64,000 nucleotides of DNA from Acidobacteriaceae bacterium. GTDB taxonomy: Bacteria > Acidobacteriota > Terriglobia > Terriglobales > Acidobacteriaceae. Location: assembly GCA_027307045.1 (NCBI GenBank), contig DAHUXR010000002.1, forward strand, positions 42,437 through 106,436, in the 5' to 3' direction. The position numbers and the translations under genes were made by a program. This document shows, one piece after another, positions 8,978 to 18,470 of this stretch. Below the pieces are notes generated by a model. That model did no database searches, was not told the origin of the DNA, and saw only the letters and a program-made list of their open reading frames with translations. How positions within the stretch are numbered: position 1 is the first letter of the stretch; each line of letters starts with the position of its first letter.

Positions 8978-10108
8978 TTACCTGAGGACAGTCGAGCAAA
9001 ATGTGGTGTTTGCGCCGAACGGACCGCCGCATTGCAGCGTTTGCGTGAATTGGTTGGCCTGGCCGAAATCCTTCAGCGTGTCAGGATAATCAACCCCATA
9101 ATGGAACCCGCTCTTGCCTGAAGTGAACCAGGGATAAATGCAAAACGATCCCCCGTAGGTGGCGCAAGTCAGAGAAACTTCGGCCTTGCCGCCCTGGTCG
9201 CTGACGACAGCAAAATTCTTTGCGCTTGAGCCGTCACCAAAAACAACGCTCTTGATCTGGACAGGAGAAAAGCCGGCCCAGGAATCCGCATTGTAAGAGT
9301 CACAGTTAGTCTGGCCAGGCACGCAGAAAGCGTCGCCGCCGGTAAAAATGGAAGCATGGCCAATCTCCCAGACAAAAGAGTTGGGAGCATCGTTGACCGT
9401 TCCCCAACCAAGGGAGTTGCCAATCTGCTGAGTAGCGTACGCGGGCATCAATGGACCATCTGACGGGGAGTTGAGAGTCATGGTGCCGGAGTGGCCGGTG
9501 GCCAGATCAGTCACGGTGATGTGGAAACCGTCTGCCGCGGGCGTGACGAAATAATGCACGGTAATGGTATCGCCGGCTTGCATCACCAGAGGACTGCCGG
9601 GAGTGGTGGAGTCTTCCAGCATGGCGTTGAAGGCCGCAGTCTCAGTAAAGCTGTGCGCGGAAGTGTTGTTAGGCACCAGCTTGAAAACCGGGGCGCACGC
9701 GGTAAACGTGTTGGGAGCAAAGTTCACGCTGAAGCTGCCGTCATTAAAGCACTTACTGACCAAGGAATCCGGATAGAACTGGAGCTCGACAAAAGCCTGG
9801 CTGAAAAGACTTTTTGGATCGTTGACCGTACCGCCAAACCAGAATGTGGGGCCCACGTCAGAAACACTGGAACGGCCGTTGGTGGGAAGCACGGCGGTCC
9901 ATGTAAGGTCACGGGCAGAACCAGCTGCGCCGGAAACCGGCATCAGTTCCGGCTCGTCATGACCGGTGCAGCCCTGCGAGTAATTCGTCTCAAGCACGCC
10001 GGGAATGTATATCGGATGGTGCGCCAGACAAGCAGTCGTGGTTTGGGCGTGAAGACTGCATGTAAACACCAGTGATGCTGCGAGTAGGAGAAAACGTTTG
10101 CTGCTCAT
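8978..10108 (-). CDS. Secreted protein of unknown function
   Basis: I do not recognise this 376-residue protein. It begins with a clear Sec signal peptide (charged MSSKR, hydrophobic core, cleavage near LHAQ) and is rich in Thr, Ser, Gly and aromatic residues. At least ten cysteines suggest disulphides and a beta-rich extracytoplasmic domain; repeated W/F-G pairs resemble a jelly-roll or lectin-like fold. The start at 10108 has CCGGAGGCTTCC before the ATG. It is monocistronic, with its own terminator at 8926. Confidence 0.7.
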   Translation of the reverse strand: MSSKRFLLLAASLVFTCSLHAQTTTACLAHHPIYIPGVLETNYSQGCTGHDEPELMPVSGAAGSARDLTWTAVLPTNGRSSVSDVGPTFWFGGTVNDPKSLFSQAFVELQFYPDSLVSKCFNDGSFSVNFAPNTFTACAPVFKLVPNNTSAHSFTETAAFNAMLEDSTTPGSPLVMQAGDTITVHYFVTPAADGFHITVTDLATGHSGTMTLNSPSDGPLMPAYATQQIGNSLGWGTVNDAPNSFVWEIGHASIFTGGDAFCVPGQTNCDSYNADSWAGFSPVQIKSVVFGDGSSAKNFAVVSDQGGKAEVSLTCATYGGSFCIYPWFTSGKSGFHYGVDYPDTLKDFGQANQFTQTLQCGGPFGANTTFCSTVLR

Positions 10109-10396
10109 GGAAGCCTCCGGGGAGACGAGCGTCACGCGGGCCGTGGTCTTTTGGCGCGCTAAACAAGCGGGGAGGAGTGTATCACACAGGATGGATGAAA
10201 CAAGCGTAAGGTATGGTCAGGTTGACAAAAAAGCTGTATAGTTCGGGCCGTCCGGCGAACCTGAAATTTTAACGCGATCTTCACCAATCCACGGGACGAC
10301 TCCTGTTTAATGCAACTGCAGGACGTCCTCGGTTACAAGTCGCAGGGTCAAAAAAGAAGGGCTGCAGGGACTTCCACAGAAAAAGGAGAGAGCACT

Positions 10397-12022
10397 ATGC
10401 GTCGGTTCGGCATTCGCTTTGCACTTCCGTTCTTGCTTTTTGCCGCAGCCTTGCTGGCTGCAACTACCGCCATGGCTGAAGGCGATCCTCACAAGGCCAA
10501 ACACGTGATCGTGATCATGCAGGAAAACCATTCGTTCGATAACTATTTCGGCGCGCTGGCCTATGCGCCCGGCAGCCCATATCACAGCCCTAAGCGGGAA
10601 GACGGCGACGACCACGATGGCGGCTGCAGCAAAGGTGACCACTCCTGCGTGGATGGCCTAAGCTGCCGTGTGGATGCAGCGGGCAACTTTACGTGCCGCA
10701 ATGCCAACAAAGACGACGACGGCAGCACGGTGTTTGCGTTTCATGATTCGCGCCGCTGCGTTGCTCCGGACCTGGACCACGGCTGGGCCAGCACCCACCG
10801 CGAAGCTAATTTTAATCATCCCAATGACACTCTTTTTCAGTCCTTGATGGATGGCTTTGTACTGATCAATGACAAGACCGAGCAATTGGACAATGGCGTG
10901 GAAAATGCCACGGACGACCAGACCATGGCTTTCTACAACCAGAATGAAATTCCTTTCTATTACGATCTGGCGCAGAAATTCGCAGTGAACGATCGCTACT
11001 TCGCTCCAGTACTCGGCCCCACGTTTCCCAACCGTTCTTATCTGATGGCCGCCACATCATTTGGCCATCTCACCACCAGTGACAGCTTTCCGCTGCCGGG
11101 AAGCGGCGGCTATAAGCCCATTACCGGGACGATTTTTGATCTGATGGAAAAGAACGGCGTAACCTGGGCGGATTACTTCCAGGACGTTCCGCAGGGCGGC
11201 AGCTTCCGTCCGTTCCCCAGCCCCATTGACCCGCACTTTCTGCCGTTGCCTGTCTTTTTAGGACAGATTGCCGGCTCGCCAAAACTGCCGCCACTGCCGC
11301 AGGTTTCATTCGTCGACCCGAACCTGGGCGTGCTGGGAATCACAAAAGAAAATGACGAGCATCCGCCTACGGACATCCAGCGCGGACAGGCTTTCGTCTC
11401 TTTGGTTGTGAATGCAGTACGCAACAGTCCGTTCTGGAACGATACGATTATTCTCTTCACTTACGACGAGCATGGCGGATTCTATGACCACGTACAGCCG
11501 CCTCGCGCGCGGCAGGGCCACGCGCCGAATCCTGACGGCATCAGCCCGGGCCAGTGCGCTGATCTTTCTAATCCTCCGCTGAGCCTGCAACCGGGCAAAG
11601 GCGCGGAGTGCTCATTCAATTTGCTGAGCGCCACCGACACCACCACGAACAATGCAGCGGATCTATGTCCGCAATTCGCTCTCGACCCCACCGGACCGTT
11701 TCCAGCGGCTTGCGCCAACTTCGATCAGTACGGCGTGCGCGTTCCGTTTGTGGCGATCTCTCCGTTTTCCAAACCAAGCTACGTTTCCCACACCGTCGGC
11801 GATCACACTTCGATCCTGGCGCTGATCGAAACAATCTTCATGACGCCGGCCGGCAGCACGCAAGGCGACGATGAGGAAGAACCGGCACGTCCGCATCTGA
11901 CCAAACGTGACCAGCATGCCAATACGCTGCAAGATATGTTTGACTTCAATACGTCGCCATCACTGAACACAAAGATTGGCGTGGCGCTGCCACCAGCGCA
12001 AGATTGCACGCCGACGCGATAA
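10397..12022 (+). CDS. Secreted phosphoesterase (phospholipase C / acid phosphatase family)
   Basis: This 541-residue exported phosphoesterase has a signal peptide at residues 1-27 (cleavage near AMA-E). The active-site opening VIVIMQENHSFDNYFG and the later TYDEHGGFYDHV metal-binding motif are characteristic of the bacterial phospholipase C/AcpA acid phosphatase family. A Cys-rich insert with Asp/Gly clusters lies between residues 55 and 110. A role in periplasmic phosphate scavenging from lipids or phosphomonoesters is likely. AAAAGGAG precedes ATG 10397, which rules out the longer frame start at 10310. A terminator follows. Confidence 0.87.
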   Translation: MRRFGIRFALPFLLFAAALLAATTAMAEGDPHKAKHVIVIMQENHSFDNYFGALAYAPGSPYHSPKREDGDDHDGGCSKGDHSCVDGLSCRVDAAGNFTCRNANKDDDGSTVFAFHDSRRCVAPDLDHGWASTHREANFNHPNDTLFQSLMDGFVLINDKTEQLDNGVENATDDQTMAFYNQNEIPFYYDLAQKFAVNDRYFAPVLGPTFPNRSYLMAATSFGHLTTSDSFPLPGSGGYKPITGTIFDLMEKNGVTWADYFQDVPQGGSFRPFPSPIDPHFLPLPVFLGQIAGSPKLPPLPQVSFVDPNLGVLGITKENDEHPPTDIQRGQAFVSLVVNAVRNSPFWNDTIILFTYDEHGGFYDHVQPPRARQGHAPNPDGISPGQCADLSNPPLSLQPGKGAECSFNLLSATDTTTNNAADLCPQFALDPTGPFPAACANFDQYGVRVPFVAISPFSKPSYVSHTVGDHTSILALIETIFMTPAGSTQGDDEEEPARPHLTKRDQHANTLQDMFDFNTSPSLNTKIGVALPPAQDCTPTR

Positions 12023-12041
12023 GTCTTCCCTCCCTGGGAAT

Positions 12042-12069
12042 GGGTCCGGCTGAGGCCGGGCCCTTTTTT
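12042..12069 (+). terminator. Intrinsic terminator after phosphoesterase
   Basis: GGGTCCGGC-TGAG-GCCGGGCCC (one G-U pair) is followed by a T-run, 20 bases after the stop codon. Confidence 0.8.
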
Positions 12070-12782
12070 AGAACGTAAGTCATTGCGCTGCGCCTCTTAC
12101 AAATTCAACAAGAATAAATTGTGCCTTAACAAGATCTTCACGATGACAGCCTAGACTCGTGATGATGGCTGAATGAGGCGCTGCCATGATAAAAGTCCAT
12201 GGCACTCCTTACGAGCAAAAGAACCGATTTCCATGGAGGCTTTATGCGAATCCTCACCTTCTACTCGTCTATCAAAACATTTGCCGTGAAGATGGAAGAA
12301 AAACTTGCCATTCGCATTCTGTGCTTATTTATTCGCTAGAACAATCCTCAGCAGATCATTGCCTCAACCGCCACATTCATTCAAACACCGGCTAGATTGG
12401 CGGTGTTTTCTCTGTGTCGCACCTACGGTGCTCAATTCGACTTGCCAGTTTACCCACGCTTCCGGCTTCGCGTTCCACCCCAACACGCGGACATCGCGCG
12501 TGTTTGGGGACCCCGGCGTTGCTTGCCTTCAGCGTGGGCTAACTTGCGGGCGCGCCTCCGGCGCTTGGATACTCGTGCCCACAGCACCGTGGTCCAAGGA
12601 AAAGCATCTGCGCACACCGATCGTGGAAATATGGAATCGACTTCTTCAGGATAAGTGCGCGATACCAGCAAGAGCGTTTAACCCTTGCAGCCGCGTGGGC
12701 ATCCTGATCCCTAAAAATAACCGCAAAATACCAGAACACCTTCCGTTCTCCAGCAGTCTTTCCTAACAGGGGAAGGCAGGAA
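12070..12782. other. Non-coding region with REP-like remnant
   Basis: No convincing gene is present; the frames here lack ribosome sites and family resemblance. Around 12452-12541 there is an imperfect palindromic segment (CCCACGCTT ... AGCGTGGGCT) surrounded by CG-rich text. This looks like a dispersed intergenic repeat rather than coding sequence. The end of the region holds the upstream sequence of the ECF sigma gene. Confidence 0.4.
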
Positions 12783-13373
12783 ATGGCGGGGCAGGCAATT
12801 TTGGGAGATACGGTTCTGAAATCGGCGATTGCCATGGAAGCCGCGGCACCCACAGTTGAAACGCTGGTGGCCGACCATGCACGAATGGTCTTCCGCATCG
12901 CCTACTCCATCCTGCGCAATCATCACGACGCGGAAGATGCAGCGCAGGAATGCTTTCTACGGGTATGGAAACAGAAAGACCGTTTGCACGAAGTAAGCAA
13001 CCCCAAAACGTGGCTGGCACGGATCGCCTGGACCACCGCGCTGGACAAGCGGCGTGCCAATCCCAAAACGCTTTCTTTGGACGAAGCAGGCGCGGGCTGG
13101 GAGTTGATGGAATCGCTTTCTGATGGTGCTCCCGCTGCGGATGAGCAGCTTGCGGAGCGGCAGAAACAGCAGCTATTGCAACGGCTGATCGCGGGCTTAC
13201 CGGATGATCTGGGGCAGACGCTGGAGTTATCCACAGTGCAGGAGCTGAACTCGGCTGAAATAGCCGAGGTGATGAAGATACCGGAAGGCTCGGTGCGGAC
13301 GCGCTTGTTCCGGGCGCGCAAGCAGCTCAAAGAGAAATTGGCGGTCCTGCTGGAGGGGAAAAGACATGGCTGA
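12783..13373 (+). CDS. ECF RNA polymerase sigma factor
   Basis: This 196-residue sigma-70 family protein of the extracytoplasmic-function group has region 2 at about residues 28-70 (RIAYSILRNHHDAEDAAQE) and region 4 near 130-185 (AEIAEVMKIPEGSVRTRLFRAR helix-turn-helix). There is no region 3. GGCAGGAA lies just before the ATG. Its stop overlaps the start of the next gene by 8 bases, so the two are translationally coupled and the next product is likely its anti-sigma partner. Confidence 0.92.
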   Translation: MAGQAILGDTVLKSAIAMEAAAPTVETLVADHARMVFRIAYSILRNHHDAEDAAQECFLRVWKQKDRLHEVSNPKTWLARIAWTTALDKRRANPKTLSLDEAGAGWELMESLSDGAPAADEQLAERQKQQLLQRLIAGLPDDLGQTLELSTVQELNSAEIAEVMKIPEGSVRTRLFRARKQLKEKLAVLLEGKRHG

Positions 13374-13956
13374 CCAGGAAAAAGATAAGCAGATGCAGAT
13401 CGATGACATGCTGGATTCGATGCTCGCGCACTATTCCTCAGCGGAGCCAAGGTCGGGGCTGGAAAACAGGATACTGGCGAACCTGCACGAGGCAGAAAAG
13501 GGACCGTCGCAAGGATGGTGGAATTTCAAATGGCTTTGGTCAGGAACGGTTGCGGCTGCAATCATCGTGGCTGCGGTGCTGATCAATGGGCGGCATCGCA
13601 TTGAGCCGCCGACACACGTGATCGTTAAGACCAACCAACCGACTCCGCAGCCAGGAATTCAGCCGCACGCGCCGATTGCTCGACAGGAAACGGCAAGAGT
13701 CCATCGCCGCAAACCATCGACGGTTCCAATAGCCCAGAAGAAAGAGGCTTTGGCGCTAAGTCAGCGGCCTACGAATTTCCCTACACCCGTCCCATTATCG
13801 GAACAAGAAAGACTCATGTTCACGTACCTGGAGAACACACCGCGAGAAGTAGTCGTTGCGCAGATCCCGCGCAATGATGATCAAAAAGAAGCTGAAGAAT
13901 TCTGGGCCGACCGTGAGCCAGCGCAAGGAACGCGACGCTCAACAAACACTAGATAA
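13366..13956 (+). CDS. Putative membrane-anchored anti-sigma factor
   Basis: This 196-residue protein has a cytoplasmic acidic N-terminal part (residues 1-50). One transmembrane helix follows (about 58-76, GTVAAAIIVAAVLI), then a Pro/Thr/Arg-rich extracytoplasmic tail. The order cytoplasmic domain, helix, outer domain, plus the 8-base overlap with an ECF sigma gene, is the basis for the anti-sigma call. A classical zinc-binding ZAS motif (HxxxCxxC) is absent, so the sigma-binding mode would differ. Confidence 0.6.
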   Translation: MADQEKDKQMQIDDMLDSMLAHYSSAEPRSGLENRILANLHEAEKGPSQGWWNFKWLWSGTVAAAIIVAAVLINGRHRIEPPTHVIVKTNQPTPQPGIQPHAPIARQETARVHRRKPSTVPIAQKKEALALSQRPTNFPTPVPLSEQERLMFTYLENTPREVVVAQIPRNDDQKEAEEFWADREPAQGTRRSTNTR

Positions 13957-13967
13957 GGAGAAACGCA

Positions 13968-14522
13968 ATGAAGAAATTGTTAGTACTAATGATCTTATTC
14001 CTGGCTGCCTGCTCACTGGTCGCGCAAGAAGACGCCAAGAAAAAGCAAGAGAGGCCCGACAACGACGCGATTGTCAAAAAAGCAGCGATACCTACTTACA
14101 AAATGGCGTTCAGTATCTACGAGTTGCAAGACGGAAAGAGGATTAATCAACGCGACTACAGCCTGCTGGTAGAAGCCAATGATCGTGGCGCAAACACACT
14201 CAAGATCGGCACCAAAGTGCCAATTGACGCGGGCAACGGCGGCATGACCTATGCCGACGTGGGCTTTGAGCTTCGGTGTTCGGCGGTGGAGACAGTGAAT
14301 GGCAAGCTGGCGGTGGGCGTGGATATGACTGTTACCAATTTTGCCATTCCGGAACAGAACACGGATCCCCGGACGGCAGGAAGCAGACCGGTGCTGCGCG
14401 GCGTGACTCAACGTGTGGGCGCGGTCGTGAATCCCGGCAAACCCCAGATACTTACCAGCATGGATGACGTGAACAGCACCAAGCGCATGCAGGTGGAACT
14501 CACGGCGACGAAGGTGGATTGA
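13968..14522 (+). CDS. Small secreted protein or lipoprotein in the sigma operon
   Basis: This 184-residue protein is not recognised. The signal sequence includes LAAC, which could be a lipobox with Cys15, or alternatively a Sec site at VAQ-E. The mature part is predicted to be beta-rich, with a KKKQ-rich linker. It follows the putative anti-sigma gene by 11 bases with AAGGAGAAACGC ahead of the ATG, so it belongs to the same transcript. It may be the output or sensor of the sigma system. Confidence 0.65.
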   Translation: MKKLLVLMILFLAACSLVAQEDAKKKQERPDNDAIVKKAAIPTYKMAFSIYELQDGKRINQRDYSLLVEANDRGANTLKIGTKVPIDAGNGGMTYADVGFELRCSAVETVNGKLAVGVDMTVTNFAIPEQNTDPRTAGSRPVLRGVTQRVGAVVNPGKPQILTSMDDVNSTKRMQVELTATKVD

Positions 14523-15360
14523 TCAACTGCAAAAGCAAAATCTCACCACGGATACGCGGAGACGGAGAACAGCCGGGAGCAGAGCGACCTGATCCCGGCG
14601 AGAGGTCATGTGAGCGCAGTGTGCGGACTGGCGCTCTACAGTAATCCCGCCACCGATTATTTCACACGGAATGTTGGTCGTCTCTTTCTGCCAATTCAAC
14701 CGCCACGCCGGGGAGGTGGAGCCGCCGCGTCCCTTATGGTCGATGGCCACCATTCCAGCAAAGAGCGGGCATGGATTGTTCTCCTGATTTCGCGCTCAAC
14801 ACTGTACCGATTCGTGCTTGATTCGCTCCTAGGAATCGGCTATTGTGAGGTGCGCTTCAGGGTGTCAGGTCGCTAAAAGCTCTTTGAAAGAAGAAAGCAG
14901 TTGGCAATTAGCAATTAGCAGTCAGCCAAAGGACCGGTATTGGGCTCCTAGTATTGGTATCTGACAGCACATTGTGACCCTCTGCCGATTGGGATTGGGA
15001 TTGGGATTGGGATTGGGATTGGGATTGGGATTGGGATTGGGATTGGGATTGGGATTGGGAGACCCTTGGGTCACCCAAGCGTCACCCAAGCGTCACCCAA
15101 GCGCCACCCAAGGGTCACGCGAGCGTCGATTTGCGGTTCGGCCTTTGTTTTCAACAAAAGATAGAAAAAGGCCGGGTGGGGTGGGGCACTAGCTGAAGGA
15201 CGCAGGCAGAGGGCTGTGGCGCGCGAAGCGCGTCCTATCGCCGGAATCGCCGAGAGCGCACGTCATCGCCGTGATCGGAAAACCAAAACCTACCACGGAG
15301 GCACTGAGACACGGAGAACAGCCAACCAGGAAGATAGGAACACCGGCGGATGTATCGCAA
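14523..15360. other. Long intergenic region built of repeats
   Basis: No gene is seen. The region contains the first copy of a composite dispersed repeat (listed separately). It also has short scattered stretches resembling 'accacggaggcactgagacacgg' type repeats near 14545 and 15290. A frame translating to (Gly-Leu)n at 14974 is only the hexamer repeat. Confidence 0.5.
14895..15345. repeat. Composite dispersed repeat, copy A
   Basis: Modules in order: a GCAGTTGGCAATTAGC block; a spacer; about 12 perfect copies of the hexamer GATTGG (14988-15060); five 11-bp units related to GTCACCCAAGC; a block TCGATTTGCGG ... TTTGTTTTCAACA; and GATCGGAAAACCAAAA ... GGAGAACAGCC. The same modules in the same order recur at 57660-58120, with only three hexamers. 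This marks a non-coding repeat family rather than chance. Confidence 0.7.
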
Positions 15361-16338
15361 TTACGCAATCGCCGCGAGCAGCTCGTATGATCGCAGGCGG
15401 GCGGAATGATCATAGATGGCGGAAGCGACCATCAATTCATCGGCGCCGGTTTGCTGGATGAACTTTTCCAATCCGCCGCGGACGGTTTGAGGTGAGCCGA
15501 CGAAAGAGCATGCCAGCATGCTGGAAACATGCGCTTTTTCCATGGGCGACCAGTAGGACTCAATGTTGTCGATAGGCGGCGCAAGCTGGCGGCGCGTGCC
15601 GCGCACGGCATTGGTGAAAGCCTGCTGGGCAGAGGTAAAAAGTCGGCGCGCTTCTGCGTCTGTATCGGCGGCAATTACGTTTACGCCAACCATGGCATGG
15701 GGTTTCTGGAGTTGGGCCGATGGTCGAAATTCCCCGCGGTAGACCTGGAGCGCAAGCATGAGCGCGTCAGGCGCGAAGTGGGAAGCGAAAGCATAGGGCA
15801 GACCGAATTCGGCGGCAAGCTGGGCGCCAAAGAGACTGGAGCCGAGAATCCAGATGGGCACGTTAAGGCCTGTGCCGGGAACTGCCTGGACCGTCTGTCC
15901 GGGTTGAAGCGGACCGAGAAAGGCCTGAAGCTCTCGCACGTCGTCCGGAAAACTATCGGCGCTGGTGGGATCACGGCGAAGCGCACGCAAGGTTCGCTGG
16001 TCAGTGCCGGGAGCGCGGCCAAGGCCAAGATCGATGCGCCCGGGATACAGCGACTCAAGAGTGCCAAACTGCTCAGCGATCACGATAGGCGAATGGTTCG
16101 GCAACATGATTCCGCCCGCGCCAACGCGGATGGTCCTGGTGCCTCCGGCAACGTATCCGATGACGACGGAGGTGGCGGCGCTGGCGATCCCGACCATATT
16201 ATGGTGTTCGGCCAGCCAGAAACGGCGATAGCCCCAGCGCTCAGCGCGCTGCGCCAGGTCGAGAGAACGATGTAAGGCGTCCGCGGGGGTGGATCCCTGC
16301 GCGACGAAGGCGAGATCAAGAATAGAGAAAGGGACCAA
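15361..16338 (-). CDS. LLM-class flavin-dependent oxidoreductase (luciferase-like)
   Basis: This 325-residue protein of the bacterial luciferase-like monooxygenase family has the motifs WLAEHHNM (residues near 41-48), [12 protein letters not shown] and [11 protein letters not shown]. These are typical of the YhbW/MsnO8-type subgroup that uses reduced FMN. The substrate is unknown. The start is TTG at 16338 with AAGGA 5-8 bases upstream; a stop lies a short way upstream in frame and no ATG intervenes. It is monocistronic. Confidence 0.87.
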   Translation of the reverse strand: MVPFSILDLAFVAQGSTPADALHRSLDLAQRAERWGYRRFWLAEHHNMVGIASAATSVVIGYVAGGTRTIRVGAGGIMLPNHSPIVIAEQFGTLESLYPGRIDLGLGRAPGTDQRTLRALRRDPTSADSFPDDVRELQAFLGPLQPGQTVQAVPGTGLNVPIWILGSSLFGAQLAAEFGLPYAFASHFAPDALMLALQVYRGEFRPSAQLQKPHAMVGVNVIAADTDAEARRLFTSAQQAFTNAVRGTRRQLAPPIDNIESYWSPMEKAHVSSMLACSFVGSPQTVRGGLEKFIQQTGADELMVASAIYDHSARLRSYELLAAIA

Positions 16339-16455
16339 AGATTCCTTGTGTGATTCATCAATACTGATGCTGCGGATGGTACTTGAGGTTCACAACTAAA
16401 AACAGTGCGCGGCTTTGGTGAATAAATTTTTGCGAATCAATCTGGCAGTCGCCCG

Positions 16456-17694
16456 TTATTTCTGGCTGTAATGGCGCGCAGATCCGATCCCGTCGGCGAG
16501 GTGATCTAAAAGATGATATTGGCGGTGAACGTCCCAGAATTTGCCGGTATATTTCAGCGCGTAAGGAAAGGCAGCGCCCGTAGCCAGGCCAACAATGATG
16601 GATTCAATATTCGCCGCGCTTGAAGCGGAACTCGGAGTGACGGTTTGATCAACCACGGTTTTGCAAAGCACCCCACGATCGCCGGGCGGGTCTTCGCCGT
16701 CCCATTTTCCGGCTGCGCAGGAGAGCGCCATCTCCGTAATCTGGCCGGCTTCCAGTTCTCGCACCAGTTTGGGATCTTTCAATTTCAACTGCCAGCTTTT
16801 AGCAGACTCAATGGCCGCTTTGGCATCAGCATACTCTTCAACTTTCTTGACCCACTCAATGCTTGCCGCGACGGCCGTGTTATACGCCATCTGCTGGTGA
16901 GCAAAGGCAGAGGCTTCGTCCTGTTCGTGGGCCGGCACTGGACCGGCGTCGTGATACTTGGCCTGCGAGACAAGTGGCTGGCCCGCAGTTTCATACTCCC
17001 TATAGAGGAGACGAGAATTATCGTGGTTCATGTGCGTGTGAGTATTCACGGCGCCCGCGACAGGAGGATAGATGCCGGTCTTGACCTGAAACGGCCACTT
17101 GTCCGGATCGCCGGCCTTGTCGCGATATTCAAACCATGTGGGCGCGCGCAATTCACCAGCAGGGAGATGCACGAGCTTGACCGCCGTGTTGTTGAAGTCG
17201 TGATGAATCCAGTCGGAATGGCTGTAAAAATCCTGAATGGCATGGAGCGAAGCGCCAAGCACGATCAGCGTCATGGTCTTGCGCGTGCGCTCGTCAGCAT
17301 TGGTCTGCTTGATGTAACCGCCGATCACCCACTGTGTATTTGTCAGCAGGCGATTGAAGAGGGCATCGAATTTAGAATTGCGGTCCAGTTCACCATTAAG
17401 ATTGTCAAAGTGAAGGAAAATGGCGGCATCGCGGTCCTGTGCGCTTTTTGCCAAATACTGATTGAGCGCGTTAAGGCCCTGACCGTGGAGAGTGTTTGCG
17501 GCAAAGTCAGATACAGGCCCAAAGAAGTCCGGGGAGAAGTTGCCGAGTTGCATGATCTTGCGCGCGTCTTCGCTGAATCCGTTCGCTTCAGCTACTTTGC
17601 GCGTGGCTTCAGAATGCCAGAAGCTATCAAAACCGGACGCGGGAGAGGCGAGAAGCGCCAGAAGCATGAACAAAGCAACAAGTTTACGAAACAT
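16456..17694 (-). CDS. Het-C / zinc-phospholipase-fold secreted protein
   Basis: This 412-residue protein has a signal peptide (cleavage near ASG-F). The mature N-terminus FDSFWHSEATRKVAE, the LGASLHAIQDFYSHSDW motif and several further histidines match the Het-C family, distantly related to zinc-dependent phospholipase C and P1 nuclease folds. Catalysis has not been shown for most members. ATG 17694 is preferred to TTG 17700, since GGGGATTG lies upstream. It is a single gene. Confidence 0.72.
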   Translation of the reverse strand: MFRKLVALFMLLALLASPASGFDSFWHSEATRKVAEANGFSEDARKIMQLGNFSPDFFGPVSDFAANTLHGQGLNALNQYLAKSAQDRDAAIFLHFDNLNGELDRNSKFDALFNRLLTNTQWVIGGYIKQTNADERTRKTMTLIVLGASLHAIQDFYSHSDWIHHDFNNTAVKLVHLPAGELRAPTWFEYRDKAGDPDKWPFQVKTGIYPPVAGAVNTHTHMNHDNSRLLYREYETAGQPLVSQAKYHDAGPVPAHEQDEASAFAHQQMAYNTAVAASIEWVKKVEEYADAKAAIESAKSWQLKLKDPKLVRELEAGQITEMALSCAAGKWDGEDPPGDRGVLCKTVVDQTVTPSSASSAANIESIIVGLATGAAFPYALKYTGKFWDVHRQYHLLDHLADGIGSARHYSQK

Positions 17695-17907
17695 TTTCAA
17701 TCCCCAGCGGATAGGTTAGAACAACATCAATATGGATTGCTAATTGTTCACGAGCACTGCACATGAGGTCGCGATCCGCAAATCAAACGGAAGGAGCGCC
17801 AGGCGGCATGGCGAAGCAGAACGGAGCACCAAAACTGCCGCCCTCGGGGTACACAACCGCGCGGTATGATAAACTATTCTTTTCAAGCACATACCGTCTA
17901 AAAAAGC

Positions 17908-18186
17908 ATGCTCCTTTCCAAAGAATATGTCGGGTATTTAGCCCGCCAGGTAACCCAAAAACTTATCGCCGGCGACTTTATTGAAACCAAGAATGTCCCG
18001 GCGGTTTCAGCTGCGCTGAACAATGCGCTGCTGGAAGAGCTGCAACTGGAAGATCGCATCAACGACGAGGTGCGCCTGATCCTGGAGCAATACCAGGATG
18101 AAATGCAGCGCGCCGGCGCCAGCTATCAGGAGATGTTCAAAAAAGTTAAAGGCGAACTGGTGCGAAAGTATAAGGCGGTGCTGTGA
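17908..18186 (+). CDS. DUF507 family protein, first copy
   Basis: This 92-residue, mostly helical, charged protein of the DUF507 family has unknown function. The N-terminus LSKEYVGYLARQVTQKLI and the C-terminal KGELVRKYKAVL are typical. It overlaps the second DUF507 gene by 4 bases (GTGA), so the two are probably made together and may form a heteromer. No good ribosome site is visible before the ATG. Confidence 0.8.
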   Translation: MLLSKEYVGYLARQVTQKLIAGDFIETKNVPAVSAALNNALLEELQLEDRINDEVRLILEQYQDEMQRAGASYQEMFKKVKGELVRKYKAVL

Positions 18187-18458
18187 GACTTTCTCGCGAC
18201 AAGGTAAACAGGCTTGCTCACAGCGTGGCCGATGCGCTGGCAACGTTGGATGACGTCGAGTTCATCGAAGATCCCAACACCATCCGCATGGAAGCGCGCC
18301 GCATTCTGGAAGAGCTACTCATGGCAGAAGCCAAAATTGATGTGGCTGCGCGCGCAAAAATTGAAAGCCAGAAGCGGACCATCGCGGAAGGCACGCAGGA
18401 ATGGGACATCCTCTACCGCAAGTACTACAACGAAGAAGTGAAGAAGCTGGGAATTTAA
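18183..18458 (+). CDS. DUF507 family protein, second copy
   Basis: This 91-residue paralogue of the preceding gene shares the N-terminal pattern (LSRDKVNRLAHSVADAL) and a C-terminal WDILYRKYYNEEVKKLGI. It starts with GTG inside the stop of the first copy (GTGA overlap), indicating translational coupling. Function is unknown for the family. Confidence 0.82.
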   Translation: MRLSRDKVNRLAHSVADALATLDDVEFIEDPNTIRMEARRILEELLMAEAKIDVAARAKIESQKRTIAEGTQEWDILYRKYYNEEVKKLGI

Positions 18459-18470
18459 GAGTCGAGAGTT

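Noticed and set aside
12305..12766. 153-codon frame upstream of the sigma gene
   Set aside because: Composition is repeat-like, no start signal, and it overlaps a palindromic intergenic element.
14988..15130. Possible CRISPR array from regularly spaced repeats
   Set aside because: Repeats are 6 and 11 bases without unique spacers and no cas genes are present.
14974..15192. Frame coding for alternating Gly-Leu
   Set aside because: Product of the GATTGG hexamer array, not a gene; it ends in the 11-mer repeat.
16645..17766. Plus-strand frame of 373 codons opposite the Het-C-like gene
   Set aside because: Antisense shadow; no ribosome site and no family pattern, while the minus strand has a signal peptide and conserved motifs.
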